Positions 7,743 to 15,273 of a stretch of 64,000 nucleotides of DNA are shown here, one piece after another. The notes under the pieces are model-generated. The model searched no databases. It was not told the origin of the DNA and saw nothing but the letters and a program-made list of their open reading frames with translations. The stretch's first letter is position 1. Every line of letters starts with the position of its first letter. This stretch comes from Cupriavidus phytohabitans (GTDB lineage Bacteria; Pseudomonadota; Gammaproteobacteria; Burkholderiales; Burkholderiaceae): contig NZ_AUFE01000014.1 in assembly GCF_000426345.1 (NCBI RefSeq), positions 1 through 64,000 on the forward strand. The letters run 5' to 3'. Both the position numbers and the translations under genes were made by a program.

Positions 7743-8729
7743 TCAGTCGAGCGAAATCTTGGCGGCCGCGGCCACACGCTTGTTCTTGGCCACTTCGCTC
7801 TTGATCTGCGCGGCGAAGTGGGCCGGGGTGTCGCCCACCGGGGTCGCGCCCAGCTTTTCCAGCTTGGCCTTGACCTCCGGCGTCGCCAGCACCTTGACGG
7901 CGGCGGCATGCAGCTTGTTCTGGATATCGGCCGGCAGGTTGGCGGGCGCGATCAGGCCGAACCAGGCGGCGTCGTTGACCTCGCCCAGGCCCAGCTCGGC
8001 GAAGGTCGGCACGTTCGGCAGCGCCGCCACGCGCTTGGGCGCGGCCACGGCCAGCGCGCGCAGCTTGCCGCCTTCGATGAACGGCAGCGACGACGGCAGG
8101 TTGTCGAACAGCACCAGCACCTGGCCGGCCAGCGCGTCGTTCAGCGCCGGGCCCACGCCCTTGTACGGCACGTGCAGCAGTTCGGTCTTGCTGCTCATCT
8201 TGAACAGTTCCCCCATCATGTGCGAGACGCTGCCGTTGCCGGCGGAGCCATAGGCCAGCTTGTTCGGCTGCGACTGCGCCAGCGCGATGAAAGACTTCAT
8301 GTCGGTGGCCTTGACCGCCGGGTTGATGCTCATCACGTTCGGCACCGAGGCCAGGTTGGTGATGGTGGTGAAGTCCTTGGTTGCATCGTAGGACAGGCGC
8401 GGGTAGACCGCAGGGTTGATGCCGTGGGTCGAGGCCGTGGCAATGCCCAGCGTGTAGCCGTCCGGCGCCGCCTTCGACAGGAAGGTGGTGCCGATGCTGC
8501 CGCCGGCGCCGCCGCGGTTGTCGACCACCACGGCCTGGCCCAGTTGCTGGCCAAGCTTGTCGGCAACGATACGCGCGACGATATCGGTGGTGCCGCCGGC
8601 GGGGAAGGGCACCACCAGCGTGATCGGCTTGGCCGGATAGCCGGACTGGGCGGCGGCGCTGAAGGACAGGCCGGTGGCGAGGGCGGCCGAGGCGGCGGCC
8701 AGGGTGCGGAGCAGGTGGCGACGTTGCAT
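7743..8729 (-). CDS. Bug-family (TctC-like) tripartite tricarboxylate transporter receptor
   Basis: A 328-residue periplasmic solute-binding protein. The N-terminus MQRRHLLRTLAAASAALATG ends in AAAQS, a cleavable signal peptide with a twin arginine. The mature part has the Bug signature YPAKPITLVVPFPAGGTTDI, then VVDNRGGAGGSIG, PYKGVGPALNDALAGQV and FAELGLGEV. Bug proteins bind small carboxylates or amides and are hugely expanded in Cupriavidus and Bordetella. No TctA/TctB membrane genes are here, which is usual for orphan Bugs. A GTG start 48 bp upstream (8777) is possible, but the ATG at 8729 gives the normal signal peptide. Expression is probably controlled by the divergent LysR gene; the downstream partner is the amidohydrolase. 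Confidence 0.9.
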   Translation of the reverse strand: MQRRHLLRTLAAASAALATGLSFSAAAQSGYPAKPITLVVPFPAGGTTDIVARIVADKLGQQLGQAVVVDNRGGAGGSIGTTFLSKAAPDGYTLGIATASTHGINPAVYPRLSYDATKDFTTITNLASVPNVMSINPAVKATDMKSFIALAQSQPNKLAYGSAGNGSVSHMMGELFKMSSKTELLHVPYKGVGPALNDALAGQVLVLFDNLPSSLPFIEGGKLRALAVAAPKRVAALPNVPTFAELGLGEVNDAAWFGLIAPANLPADIQNKLHAAAVKVLATPEVKAKLEKLGATPVGDTPAHFAAQIKSEVAKNKRVAAAAKISLD

Positions 8730-8860
8730 GATGTCTTGTGGGGAAAGGTATCGAGAAAGAGACAAAGGCGTTTTCACGATTCTGCTCGTCCAGGCAAGCC
8801 CCTCGCAAACGAAATAAAATCCCTAGCTCATTCCAATTGGTCGTGAAGTCGAGGTGATGT

Positions 8861-9769
8861 ATGCGGCGTATGTGCCCGTCGCTGACCGAGTTGCAGGCGT
8901 TCGAAGCTGCGGCCCGACATAACAGTTTTACCGTGGCGGCGCGCGAATTGCACGTGACGCAGGGTGCTATCAGCAAGCAAGTGCGCAGCCTGGAAGCCTA
9001 CCTGGGGATCGAACTGTTCGAGCGGGTGCGCCAGCGGCTGGTGCTGACCGATGCCGGTGCGCGCTACCTGGAGCGCATCGGCCCCAGCCTTAACGAACTG
9101 GAGGCGGCCACGGTCGAGCTGATGGCGCGCCAGGGGCGCGGGGGCGTGCTGCACATCGCCAGCATGCCCACGCTCGGCGCCAAGTGGCTGATCCCGCGCT
9201 TGCCGCAGTTCTTTGCCCGGCATCCGGAGGTGACGCTGGAATTCGTGCCGCATGCGCAGGGCTACGATTTTTCCGAGCCGGATCTCGATGCGGCGATCCG
9301 CTTCGGCGATGGCGTCTGGCCGGGCAGCCTGGCTGACTACATGACCGGACGCGAAGTGCTGCCGGTCTGCCGCCCGGGCCTGCTGGCCGATGAGCCTGAC
9401 GGCGTCGCGCGCACGCCAGATGCGCTGCTGCGCTACCCGCTGCTGCACCACACCACCGTGCCCGAGGCGTGGCCCGACTGGTTCGCCACGCTGGGCGTGG
9501 CTACCCGCCAGGCGTGGAGCGGCGCGCGCTTCGACCAGTTCTCGCTGCTGACACAGGCGGCGCTGTCGGGGCTGGGCATCGCGCTGATCCCGCGCTGCCT
9601 GATCGAACAGGAACTCGATACCGGCGCGCTGGTGGTCGCGCATCCGGCGCAGGTGCTGGCCAAGAAGGGCTATTACCTGTGCTACCCGGAGCAGAAGCAG
9701 CATTTGCCGGCGCTGCGGACTTTCCGTGCCTGGGTCATGGAAGGCGCGGACCTGGCGCGGCCAGGCTGA
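8861..9769 (+). CDS. LysR-family transcriptional regulator, GcvA-like
   Basis: A 302-residue LTTR. A winged helix-turn-helix occupies residues 6-65 (LTELQAFEAAARHNSFTVAA, then QGAISKQVRSLE), and a periplasmic-binding-type effector domain starts at about 92 (GGVLHIASMPTLGAKWLIPRL). The motif FARHPEVTLEF and the C-terminal QAALSGLGIALIPR are typical of the GcvA branch. Its position, divergent from the Bug receptor/N-formylglutamate amidohydrolase operon with 131 bp between the two starts, suggests it controls that operon and itself; the effector would then be the transported compound. I could not identify a convincing T-N11-A box by eye. Confidence 0.9.
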   Translation: MRRMCPSLTELQAFEAAARHNSFTVAARELHVTQGAISKQVRSLEAYLGIELFERVRQRLVLTDAGARYLERIGPSLNELEAATVELMARQGRGGVLHIASMPTLGAKWLIPRLPQFFARHPEVTLEFVPHAQGYDFSEPDLDAAIRFGDGVWPGSLADYMTGREVLPVCRPGLLADEPDGVARTPDALLRYPLLHHTTVPEAWPDWFATLGVATRQAWSGARFDQFSLLTQAALSGLGIALIPRCLIEQELDTGALVVAHPAQVLAKKGYYLCYPEQKQHLPALRTFRAWVMEGADLARPG

Positions 9770-9806
9770 GGTCGCCGGAGGTCACTGAAATGCCCAGGTT
9801 GCGGGC

Positions 9807-9846
9807 GGTTTGCTCCCTCTCCCGCAAGCGGGAGAGGGAGCAAACC
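9807..9846. repeat. REP-like palindrome, copy 4
   Basis: The longest copy: perfect 19-nt arms (GGTTTGCTCCCTCTCCCGC and its complement) around loop AA. It lies between the convergent LysR and VWA genes and could act as a transcription terminator or mRNA 3'-end protector for both. Confidence 0.88.
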
Positions 9847-9855
9847 AGGCAGTTC

Positions 9856-11031
9856 TTATTTCGACAGCACCTTCATCGCCTGCTCCAGGCCCGCCAGCGT
9901 GACGGGATACATGCGTCCCTTCATCAGCTGGTTGATCACGGTGATCGACTGGCGGTACTGCCACAGGCCCTCCGGCTCGGGGTTGAGCCAGACGAAATGC
10001 GGGAACTGCTCGGTCATGCGGTTCAGCCACACCGCGCCGGCCTCGGCGTTGTTGTACTCGACCGAGCCGCCGGGCTGCAGGATCTCATACGGGCTCATGG
10101 TCGCATCGCCGACGAAGATGATCTTGTAGTCGGACGTGTACTTGTGCAGCAGGTCCCACGTCGCCAGCTTCTCGGCGTGGCGGCGGCGGTTGTTCTTCCA
10201 CACATAGTCATACAGGCAGTTGTGGAAGTAGTAGTACTCCAGGTGCTTGAACTCGGTCTTGGTGGCCGAGAACAGTTCTTCCACGCGCTTGATGTGGTCG
10301 TCCATCGAGCCGCCCACGTCCATCAGCATCAGCACCTTGACCTTGTTGTGGCGCTCGGGCCGCAGCTTGATGTCGAGCAGGCCGGCGTTGGCCGCGGTCG
10401 AGTGGATGGTGTCGTCCAGGTCCAGTTCGGTGTCGGCGCCATCGCGCGCGAAACGGCGCAGGCGGCGCAGCGCGACCTTGATGTTGCGCGTGCCCAGCTC
10501 GACCTGGTCATCATAGTCCTTGTAGGTACGCGCTTCCCACACCTTGATCGCAGTGCGGTTGCCCTTGCTCGGGCCGCCGATGCGGATGCCTTCCGGGTTG
10601 TAGCCGCCGTGCCCGAACGGCGAGGTGCCGCCGGTGCCGATCCACTTGTTGCCGCCCTCGTGCTTTTCCTTCTGCTCCTCGAGCAGCTGCTTGAGGCGCT
10701 CCATCAGCTTGTCGAGGCCGCCCATGGCCTCGATCTTGGCCTTCTCCTCGGCCGACAGCTCGCGCTCCAGCGTCTTCTGCAGCCAGTCGAGCGGGATGTC
10801 GGACTTCCAGTCGACCAGGCTTTCCACGCCCTTGAAGTAGGCGGCGAAGGCCTGGTCGAACTTGTCGAAGTGCTTCTCGTCCTTGACCAGCGTCATGCGC
10901 GACAGGTAGTAGAACTCGTCGATCGAGGGCGTGATGACCTGCGCCTTGAGCGCTTCCAGCATGGTCAGGTATTCCTTGACCGAGACTGGCAGCTTGGCGT
11001 GGCGCAGCGAGAAGAAGAAGTCGATCAGCAT
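9856..11031 (-). CDS. VWA-domain protein, CoxE-like
   Basis: A 391-residue protein with a C-terminal von Willebrand A domain. The MIDAS motif is visible as MDVGGSMDDH (about residue 237, DxGxS form), followed by FVGDATMSPYEIL with a further metal-site residue. The N-terminal half (LIDFFFSLRHAKLPVSVKEY) is the CoxE-type helical region. It is the last gene of a three-gene minus-strand operon: MoxR ATPase, GNAT acetyltransferase, VWA. MoxR/VWA pairs act as chaperone-like machines for metal-centre insertion or complex assembly; the client here is unknown, since no cox or dehydrogenase subunit genes lie next to it. The 30-bp gap to the acetyltransferase gene supports co-transcription. Confidence 0.88.
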   Translation of the reverse strand: MLIDFFFSLRHAKLPVSVKEYLTMLEALKAQVITPSIDEFYYLSRMTLVKDEKHFDKFDQAFAAYFKGVESLVDWKSDIPLDWLQKTLERELSAEEKAKIEAMGGLDKLMERLKQLLEEQKEKHEGGNKWIGTGGTSPFGHGGYNPEGIRIGGPSKGNRTAIKVWEARTYKDYDDQVELGTRNIKVALRRLRRFARDGADTELDLDDTIHSTAANAGLLDIKLRPERHNKVKVLMLMDVGGSMDDHIKRVEELFSATKTEFKHLEYYYFHNCLYDYVWKNNRRRHAEKLATWDLLHKYTSDYKIIFVGDATMSPYEILQPGGSVEYNNAEAGAVWLNRMTEQFPHFVWLNPEPEGLWQYRQSITVINQLMKGRMYPVTLAGLEQAMKVLSK

Positions 11032-11060
11032 GATGCCTTGCTCTGTGATAGGCGGCCGCT

Positions 11061-11654
11061 TCAGCGCGGACGGTCAAGCTGGAATTGCAGGTGTTGACGC
11101 ACCGTCGGCCACTCGCTGGCGATGATCGAAAACACCACGGTATCGCGCAACGAGCCGTCTGGCATGCGCTGGTGGTTGCGCAGCACGCCGTCCTGCTTGG
11201 CGCCCAGCCTTGCGATCGCGGCGCGGCTCTGCTGGTTCATCCAGTGCGTGCGGAATTCCACGGCGATGCAGTCGAGCTGCTCGAAGGCATGGCCTAGCAG
11301 CATCAGCTTGCACTCGGTGTTCAGCGGCGTGCGCTGGACCCGGCGCGCATACCAGGTGGAGCCGATCTCCACGCGCCGGTTGGCCGCGTCGATATTCATG
11401 TAGGTGGTCATGCCCGCCAGCTCGCCCGCGGCGTCGCGCACCGCGAACGGCAGCATCGAGCCCTGGTCCTGCAGGCCCAGGCGCCGCGCGATCTCGGCTT
11501 CCATGCGCTCGGGCGCGGGCACGCTGGTGTACCAGAGCTTGTGCAGCTCGCCGTCGGCGCAGGCGGCGCGCAGGCCGTCGGCATGCTCGGGTCGCAGCGG
11601 CTCCAGCGTGGCTTGCTTGCCGGCCAGGGTCACGGGATTGGCAAAAGCGGTCAT
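11061..11654 (-). CDS. GNAT-family N-acetyltransferase, RimJ/RimL-like
   Basis: A 197-residue acetyltransferase of the RimL/YjdJ-like type. Landmarks are LEPLRPEHADGLRAA at the start, FAVRDAAGELAGMTTYMNID in the beta-sheet, VEIGSTWYARRVQRTPLNTE, and the acetyl-CoA binding part NQQSRAAIARLGAKQDGVLRNH. Such enzymes usually acetylate the N-terminus or a side chain of small proteins or amino-acid derivatives. It lies between the MoxR gene (14 bp upstream) and the VWA gene (29 bp downstream), so it is an insertion in an otherwise standard moxR-VWA pair and may be translated with them. The substrate is unknown. Confidence 0.87.
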   Translation of the reverse strand: MTAFANPVTLAGKQATLEPLRPEHADGLRAACADGELHKLWYTSVPAPERMEAEIARRLGLQDQGSMLPFAVRDAAGELAGMTTYMNIDAANRRVEIGSTWYARRVQRTPLNTECKLMLLGHAFEQLDCIAVEFRTHWMNQQSRAAIARLGAKQDGVLRNHQRMPDGSLRDTVVFSIIASEWPTVRQHLQFQLDRPR

Positions 11655-11668
11655 GACAGGCAGCTCGC

Positions 11669-12559
11669 TCAGCGGTTGGCGCGGTTCATGAAGACCAGGC
11701 GCTCGAACAGGTGCACGTCCTGCTCGTTCTTCAGCAGCGCGCCGTGCAGCGGCGGGATCGCGGCCTTCTTGTCCGGGCTCTTCAGCGCCTCGGGCGGGAT
11801 GTCCTCGGACATCAGCAGCTTGAGCCAGTCAATCAGCTCGGAGGTGGACGGCTTCTTCTTCAGGCCCGGCAGGTTGCGCATCTCGTAGAACGATTCCAGC
11901 GCGGCGGCGACCAGCTCACGCTTGATGCCGGGGTAGTGCACGTCGACGATCTGCTGCATGGTGTCGGCGTCCGGGAACTTGATGTAGTGGAAGAAACAGC
12001 GGCGCAGGAAGGCGTCCGGCAGTTCCTTCTCGTTGTTCGAGGTGATGATCACCAGCGGACGGCGCTTCGCCTTGACCAGTTCACGCGTCTCGTAGACATA
12101 GAACTCCATGCGGTCGAGTTCGCGCAGCAGGTCGTTGGGGAATTCAATGTCGGCCTTGTCGATCTCGTCGATCAGCAACACCACTTGCTGGTCGGCTTCG
12201 AAGGCCTGCCACAGCACGCCCTTGACGATGTAGTTGCGGATGTCGTGCACGCGGTCGTCGCCGAGCTGCGAGTCGCGCAGGCGCGAGACCGCGTCGTATT
12301 CATACAGGCCCTGCTGTGCCTTGGTGGTCGACTTGATATGCCACTGCAGCAGCGGCATGTCCAGCGCGGCGGCCACTTCCTCGGCCAGCATGGTCTTGCC
12401 GGTGCCGGGCTCGCCCTTGATCAGCAGCGGGCGCTGCAGCGTGCGCGCGGCGTTGACGGCCAGCTTGAGGTCGTCGGTGGCGACATACTGGTCACTGCCC
12501 TCGAAACGGGCCTGCTGGGCGGAAGAAGCTTGGGCGGAAGCGTTGGCGGTGTTTGACAT
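11669..12559 (-). CDS. MoxR-family AAA+ ATPase
   Basis: A 296-residue AAA+ protein. Walker A is KGEPGTGKTML (about residue 50), Walker B is VLLIDEIDKAD (about residue 128), sensor 1 is VIITSNNEKELPDAFLRRC with the arginine finger region. The C-terminal lid domain follows (FYEMRNLPGLKKKPSTSEL). This is a MoxR subgroup protein partnered by the CoxE-like VWA protein two genes downstream. MoxR ATPases work as chaperones that activate or assemble metalloenzymes and other complexes. It is the first gene of the operon; its promoter must lie in the 546-bp region upstream, which is shared with the divergent cytochrome gene. Confidence 0.92.
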   Translation of the reverse strand: MSNTANASAQASSAQQARFEGSDQYVATDDLKLAVNAARTLQRPLLIKGEPGTGKTMLAEEVAAALDMPLLQWHIKSTTKAQQGLYEYDAVSRLRDSQLGDDRVHDIRNYIVKGVLWQAFEADQQVVLLIDEIDKADIEFPNDLLRELDRMEFYVYETRELVKAKRRPLVIITSNNEKELPDAFLRRCFFHYIKFPDADTMQQIVDVHYPGIKRELVAAALESFYEMRNLPGLKKKPSTSELIDWLKLLMSEDIPPEALKSPDKKAAIPPLHGALLKNEQDVHLFERLVFMNRANR

Positions 12560-13105
12560 GAGGCAACCTGGAGGTGACGGCCCTGTCCTGGTCGGTTCGG
12601 GCCGGGTTGGCGTGTTTGGCGCAGTCTCTTCGCGCTGTCACGCGCGCTTTCATTATGGGCGGTGTGGTTCGTCCGGACTCAGTGCCGAACGTCTGCGAAC
12701 GGTCGTGCGCTTTACCGGAATGGGCCAGTATAAAAGACCTTTGCGGTTCGTGTTGGACGGGGCTGACAGACGGTACGCAACGGCGGGCGGTTGCTGGACT
12801 GCCAGGTGTCGCCTGCGGTACAATGCGCCGGTTTGACGCGCCCCCACGTCCAGTTCTCCAGTATCCGGCAGTCCGCGCTCAGAAGTCCCAGCGGCCCGAC
12901 CGGGTCGCGGCGATTGCGCGAGGTGGTTCCAGAATGGTGTTCCACATCACGGCAATGATCCCGGATGCCGAATGTCTGGGCGGGTCTGGCAGGTTGCACC
13001 TCTTGCAACCCCATCGGCAGCCAGGCTTTCCCCAGAAGCATTCTGAAACCGTCTCCGCCCGGCAGGGCAGGTCACGCACGGTTTAATTTCCAATCCGCAA
13101 AGACA
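12560..13105. other. 546-bp intergenic region between moxR-type operon and cytochrome genes
   Basis: No convincing gene. Both strands contain open frames of 60-170 codons, but none has a recognisable domain, ribosome site or protein-like composition. The region must hold the divergent promoters of the MoxR operon and the cytochrome pair. A TACAAT at 12819 and a TATACT on the minus strand near 12732 are possible -10 boxes without good -35 partners. A small hairpin GGTTGCA/TGCAACC lies near 12990. I saw no FNR-type palindrome here. Confidence 0.5.
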
Positions 13106-13453
13106 ATGAAAAAGCTCCTCACGATGGTGGTGCTGGGCGTGGCCGCAACGGCCACGCAGGCACAGGAAGTCAAGGGCAATGGAGACGCTGCCAAGGACAA
13201 GGTTGCAATGTGCATCGGATGCCACGGCATTCCGGGCTACCGTGCGTCGTTCCCCGAGATCTATGAAGTGCCGTTGCTGGGCGGCCAGAGCGCCAAGTAC
13301 ATCGAAAATGCGCTGAAGGCGTACCAGAAGGGCGAGCGCAAGCACCCGACCATGCGCAGCATCGCCGCCACGCTGACCGAGCAGGACATCGCCGACGTGG
13401 CGGCCTACTACTCGCAGCAGAAGCCGAACACCCAGAACAACGCCCTGAAGTAA
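13106..13453 (+). CDS. Class I c-type cytochrome, periplasmic (115 aa)
   Basis: A small monohaem cytochrome c553/c4-like protein. The signal peptide is MKKLLTMVVLGVAATATQAQ; the haem-binding motif CIGCH follows at residues 36-40, and a distal Met ligand is likely in KHPTMRSIAATL. The C-terminal helix is TEQDIADVAAYYS. It is followed at 10 bp by a second cytochrome gene, so both are probably made together, and the Sec and Ccm systems would export and haem-load them. It may donate electrons to a terminal oxidase or, given the neighbouring nos genes, to nitrous oxide reductase; the sequence does not decide this. Confidence 0.9.
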   Translation: MKKLLTMVVLGVAATATQAQEVKGNGDAAKDKVAMCIGCHGIPGYRASFPEIYEVPLLGGQSAKYIENALKAYQKGERKHPTMRSIAATLTEQDIADVAAYYSQQKPNTQNNALK

Positions 13454-13463
13454 GAGACCCATC

Positions 13464-13862
13464 ATGAAGACGCTCAAGACGCTTTCGATCGCGCTCGGCG
13501 CACTCGTGCTGGGTGCCGCCACATTGCCGGCTTCGGCCGCCGACCTCGCCAATGGCAAGGCGCTGGTGCAAAAGGGTGCCTGCGTGGCCTGCCACGGCGA
13601 AGGCCTGAACAAGCCGATCTCGCCCGACTATCCCAAGCTGGCCGGCCAGCATGCCGACTACCTGTACCATGCGATGATGTCGTACCAGGTGTCGGGCAAC
13701 GCGCTGGTGGGCCGCTCCAATGCGATCATGGCCGGCCAGGTCAACGCCAATCCGGCGGTGACCGGCAAGGACGGCAAGCCGCGTCCGTTCACGCGCAAGG
13801 AGCTGAAGGATATCGCTGCGTATATCGAGTCGCTGCCGGGCGACCTGGTGCTGAAGAAGTAA
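13464..13862 (+). CDS. Class I c-type cytochrome, periplasmic (132 aa)
   Basis: Second gene of a two-cytochrome operon. It has a signal peptide (MKTLKTLSIALGALVLGAAT, cleavage after SAA) and one haem site CVACH. A Met in NAIMAGQVNANP may be the sixth ligand. The C-terminal FTRKELKDIAAYIESLPGD is the usual class I terminal helix. It resembles the first cytochrome, as expected for a tandem duplication or for the two halves of a c4-type dihaem protein split in two. A rho-independent terminator follows at 13901. Confidence 0.9.
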   Translation: MKTLKTLSIALGALVLGAATLPASAADLANGKALVQKGACVACHGEGLNKPISPDYPKLAGQHADYLYHAMMSYQVSGNALVGRSNAIMAGQVNANPAVTGKDGKPRPFTRKELKDIAAYIESLPGDLVLKK

Positions 13863-13899
13863 GCCGTGGCGCGGTGACTGCCGCGCCGTCGCAGAGGGA

Positions 13900-13928
13900 A
13901 AAGCCGCCTTGGTACAGGCGGCTTTTTC
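13900..13928 (+). terminator. Rho-independent terminator of the cytochrome pair
   Basis: Stem AAGCCGCC / GGCGGCTT with an 8-nt loop and a following T run; an A run on the other side makes it usable by the convergent apbE/nosX gene too. Confidence 0.8.
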
Positions 13929-13968
13929 TTATTGGGCGGAGGGTCGGCGCGCCAGCGCGCCAGCGCGT

Positions 13969-15036
13969 CTACGCCGCCACACTTGCAAGCCGGCGGCGCA
14001 TCCCTGCCGTGGTCCAGGGCTCGGCATCGCCGACGACCAGCGCGTCGACGCCGGCTGCACCGTGCAGCAGCCCGGCCGCGGCGGACTGGCCAGCGACCAT
14101 CAACGCAGCGCCCAGGCCGTTGACCGCGGTGGCCTGTGAAGCCACCAGGGTCACGCCACGCGGTCCCGCCGCCGGCATGCCAGTGGCAGGGTCGAGCACG
14201 TGGTGGTAGCGCTTGCCGTTGGCGACAAAGCAGCGCTCATAGTCGCCCGATGACGCGACCACGGCTTCGGATACCGCCAGTACGCCCAGCAGCCGCGCCG
14301 GTGAGCGCGGATCGCGCACGCCCACGCGCCAGTCGCGCCCTTGCAGCTGGCCGCTCGCCAGCACATCGCCGCCGCCATTGATCATGGCATGACGCAATCC
14401 GTGCCTGCGCAGCGCCTGCATGCCCGCCTGCAGGATCGGCAGCTTGGCGATGCCGCCCAGGTCCAGGCGCATGCCCGGGCGCAGCAGCATCGCTTCGCCG
14501 CGGCGTTCGTCGAGCATGACCTGCCGGTAGTCCACCAGCGTCCGCTCGCGTGCCAGCTCGGCGGAAGTCGGCACGCGCGTGTTGTCTTCACCGAAGTGCC
14601 AGCCGGCGAAGGCGCCGACGGTGATGTCGAACGCGCCACCGGTGCGCGCCGACAGTGCCGCCGCCGCTTGCAGCACTGCCATCAGTTCCAGTGCGACCGG
14701 CACCGGCTGCCGGCCCGCTGCGCGCTGCAGGGCGCTGACCTGGCTGTCCGGCCGGTAGCGCGACATCAATCGCTCCAGTCGGCCCATCTCTGCAAAGGCG
14801 GCGGCGATGCCGGACCTTGCTGCCAGGTAAGAACTGTCCTGCACCACGATATCGACCTGCGTGCCCAGCAGGCGCCGCGATGCGCGTGTGACCGTGGCAT
14901 CGGCCAGCGCCGGCCTGACGAACATGGCGGTGGCAAGCATCGGCACGCTGGCCGCGGCGGCGCGCAGCACGTTGCGCCGCATGGCGTCGATGCGAGAGGA
15001 AGAAGACAGCGTTGCCGGTAAGGTCTTGGCGCGCAT
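13969..15036 (-). CDS. nosX: ApbE-family FMN transferase, NosX-like
   Basis: A periplasmic flavin transferase that attaches FMN to a Thr of a target protein; here the expected target is NosR. The export signal is around MRRNVLRAAAASVPMLATAM, a possible Tat motif. Family blocks are MGTQ-like LLGTQVDIV, RYRPDSQVSALQR, ARTGGAFDITVG, LDLGGIAKLPILQ, INGGGDVLASGQ and HVLDPATGMPA (Mg/FAD site). The true start is uncertain: ATGs at 15120, 15036 and 14982 are all in frame and none has a strong ribosome site; 15036 is a compromise. It is divergent from nosZ, with a shared 237-bp region containing an FNR-type palindrome. Its placement supports a role in maturing NosR. Confidence 0.85.
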   Translation of the reverse strand: MRAKTLPATLSSSSRIDAMRRNVLRAAAASVPMLATAMFVRPALADATVTRASRRLLGTQVDIVVQDSSYLAARSGIAAAFAEMGRLERLMSRYRPDSQVSALQRAAGRQPVPVALELMAVLQAAAALSARTGGAFDITVGAFAGWHFGEDNTRVPTSAELARERTLVDYRQVMLDERRGEAMLLRPGMRLDLGGIAKLPILQAGMQALRRHGLRHAMINGGGDVLASGQLQGRDWRVGVRDPRSPARLLGVLAVSEAVVASSGDYERCFVANGKRYHHVLDPATGMPAAGPRGVTLVASQATAVNGLGAALMVAGQSAAAGLLHGAAGVDALVVGDAEPWTTAGMRRRLASVAA

Positions 15037-15144
15037 GACAGGATGGGCGGCGCATGCCGCGTTAGTCGTTGACGTTGTGGTGTCGCCATTCTCCGGGCAG
15101 TCTTCGGAAAAAACATGCATCAAAAATGAATATTTAAAAGATCC

Positions 15145-15158
15145 ATGACGAGCGTCAA
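15145..15158. promoter_or_regulatory. Candidate FNR/NNR-type binding site between nosX and nosZ
   Basis: ATGAC-GAGC-GTCAA on the plus strand (TTGAC-GCTC-GTCAT on the other): an almost symmetric half-site pair with the 4-nt spacing of the CRP/FNR family. It lies 115 bp upstream of the nosZ start in the divergent control region. Nitrous oxide reductase genes are normally switched on by FNR- or NNR/DNR-type proteins under low oxygen. Deviates from TTGAT-N4-ATCAA by C/G for T/A at the inner positions. Confidence 0.45.
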
Positions 15159-15273
15159 CCTCGTTCACGCCAACTGCTTCGACTATCTGTAACCGGCAAC
15201 ATCAGGCCACCCACACAACGAAGAGAGCAGGCGGAGCCCTCCGCCCTTTGCAATGACGGTTCGAGGATCGAAG

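Noticed and set aside
9469..11097. A 542-codon plus-strand frame over the LysR and VWA genes
   Set aside because: Runs across two genes and a REP element; composition is antisense-like.
12574..13086. A 170-codon frame in the 546-bp gap before the cytochromes
   Set aside because: Odd composition, no ribosome site, no domain; overlapping frames on the other strand are as long.
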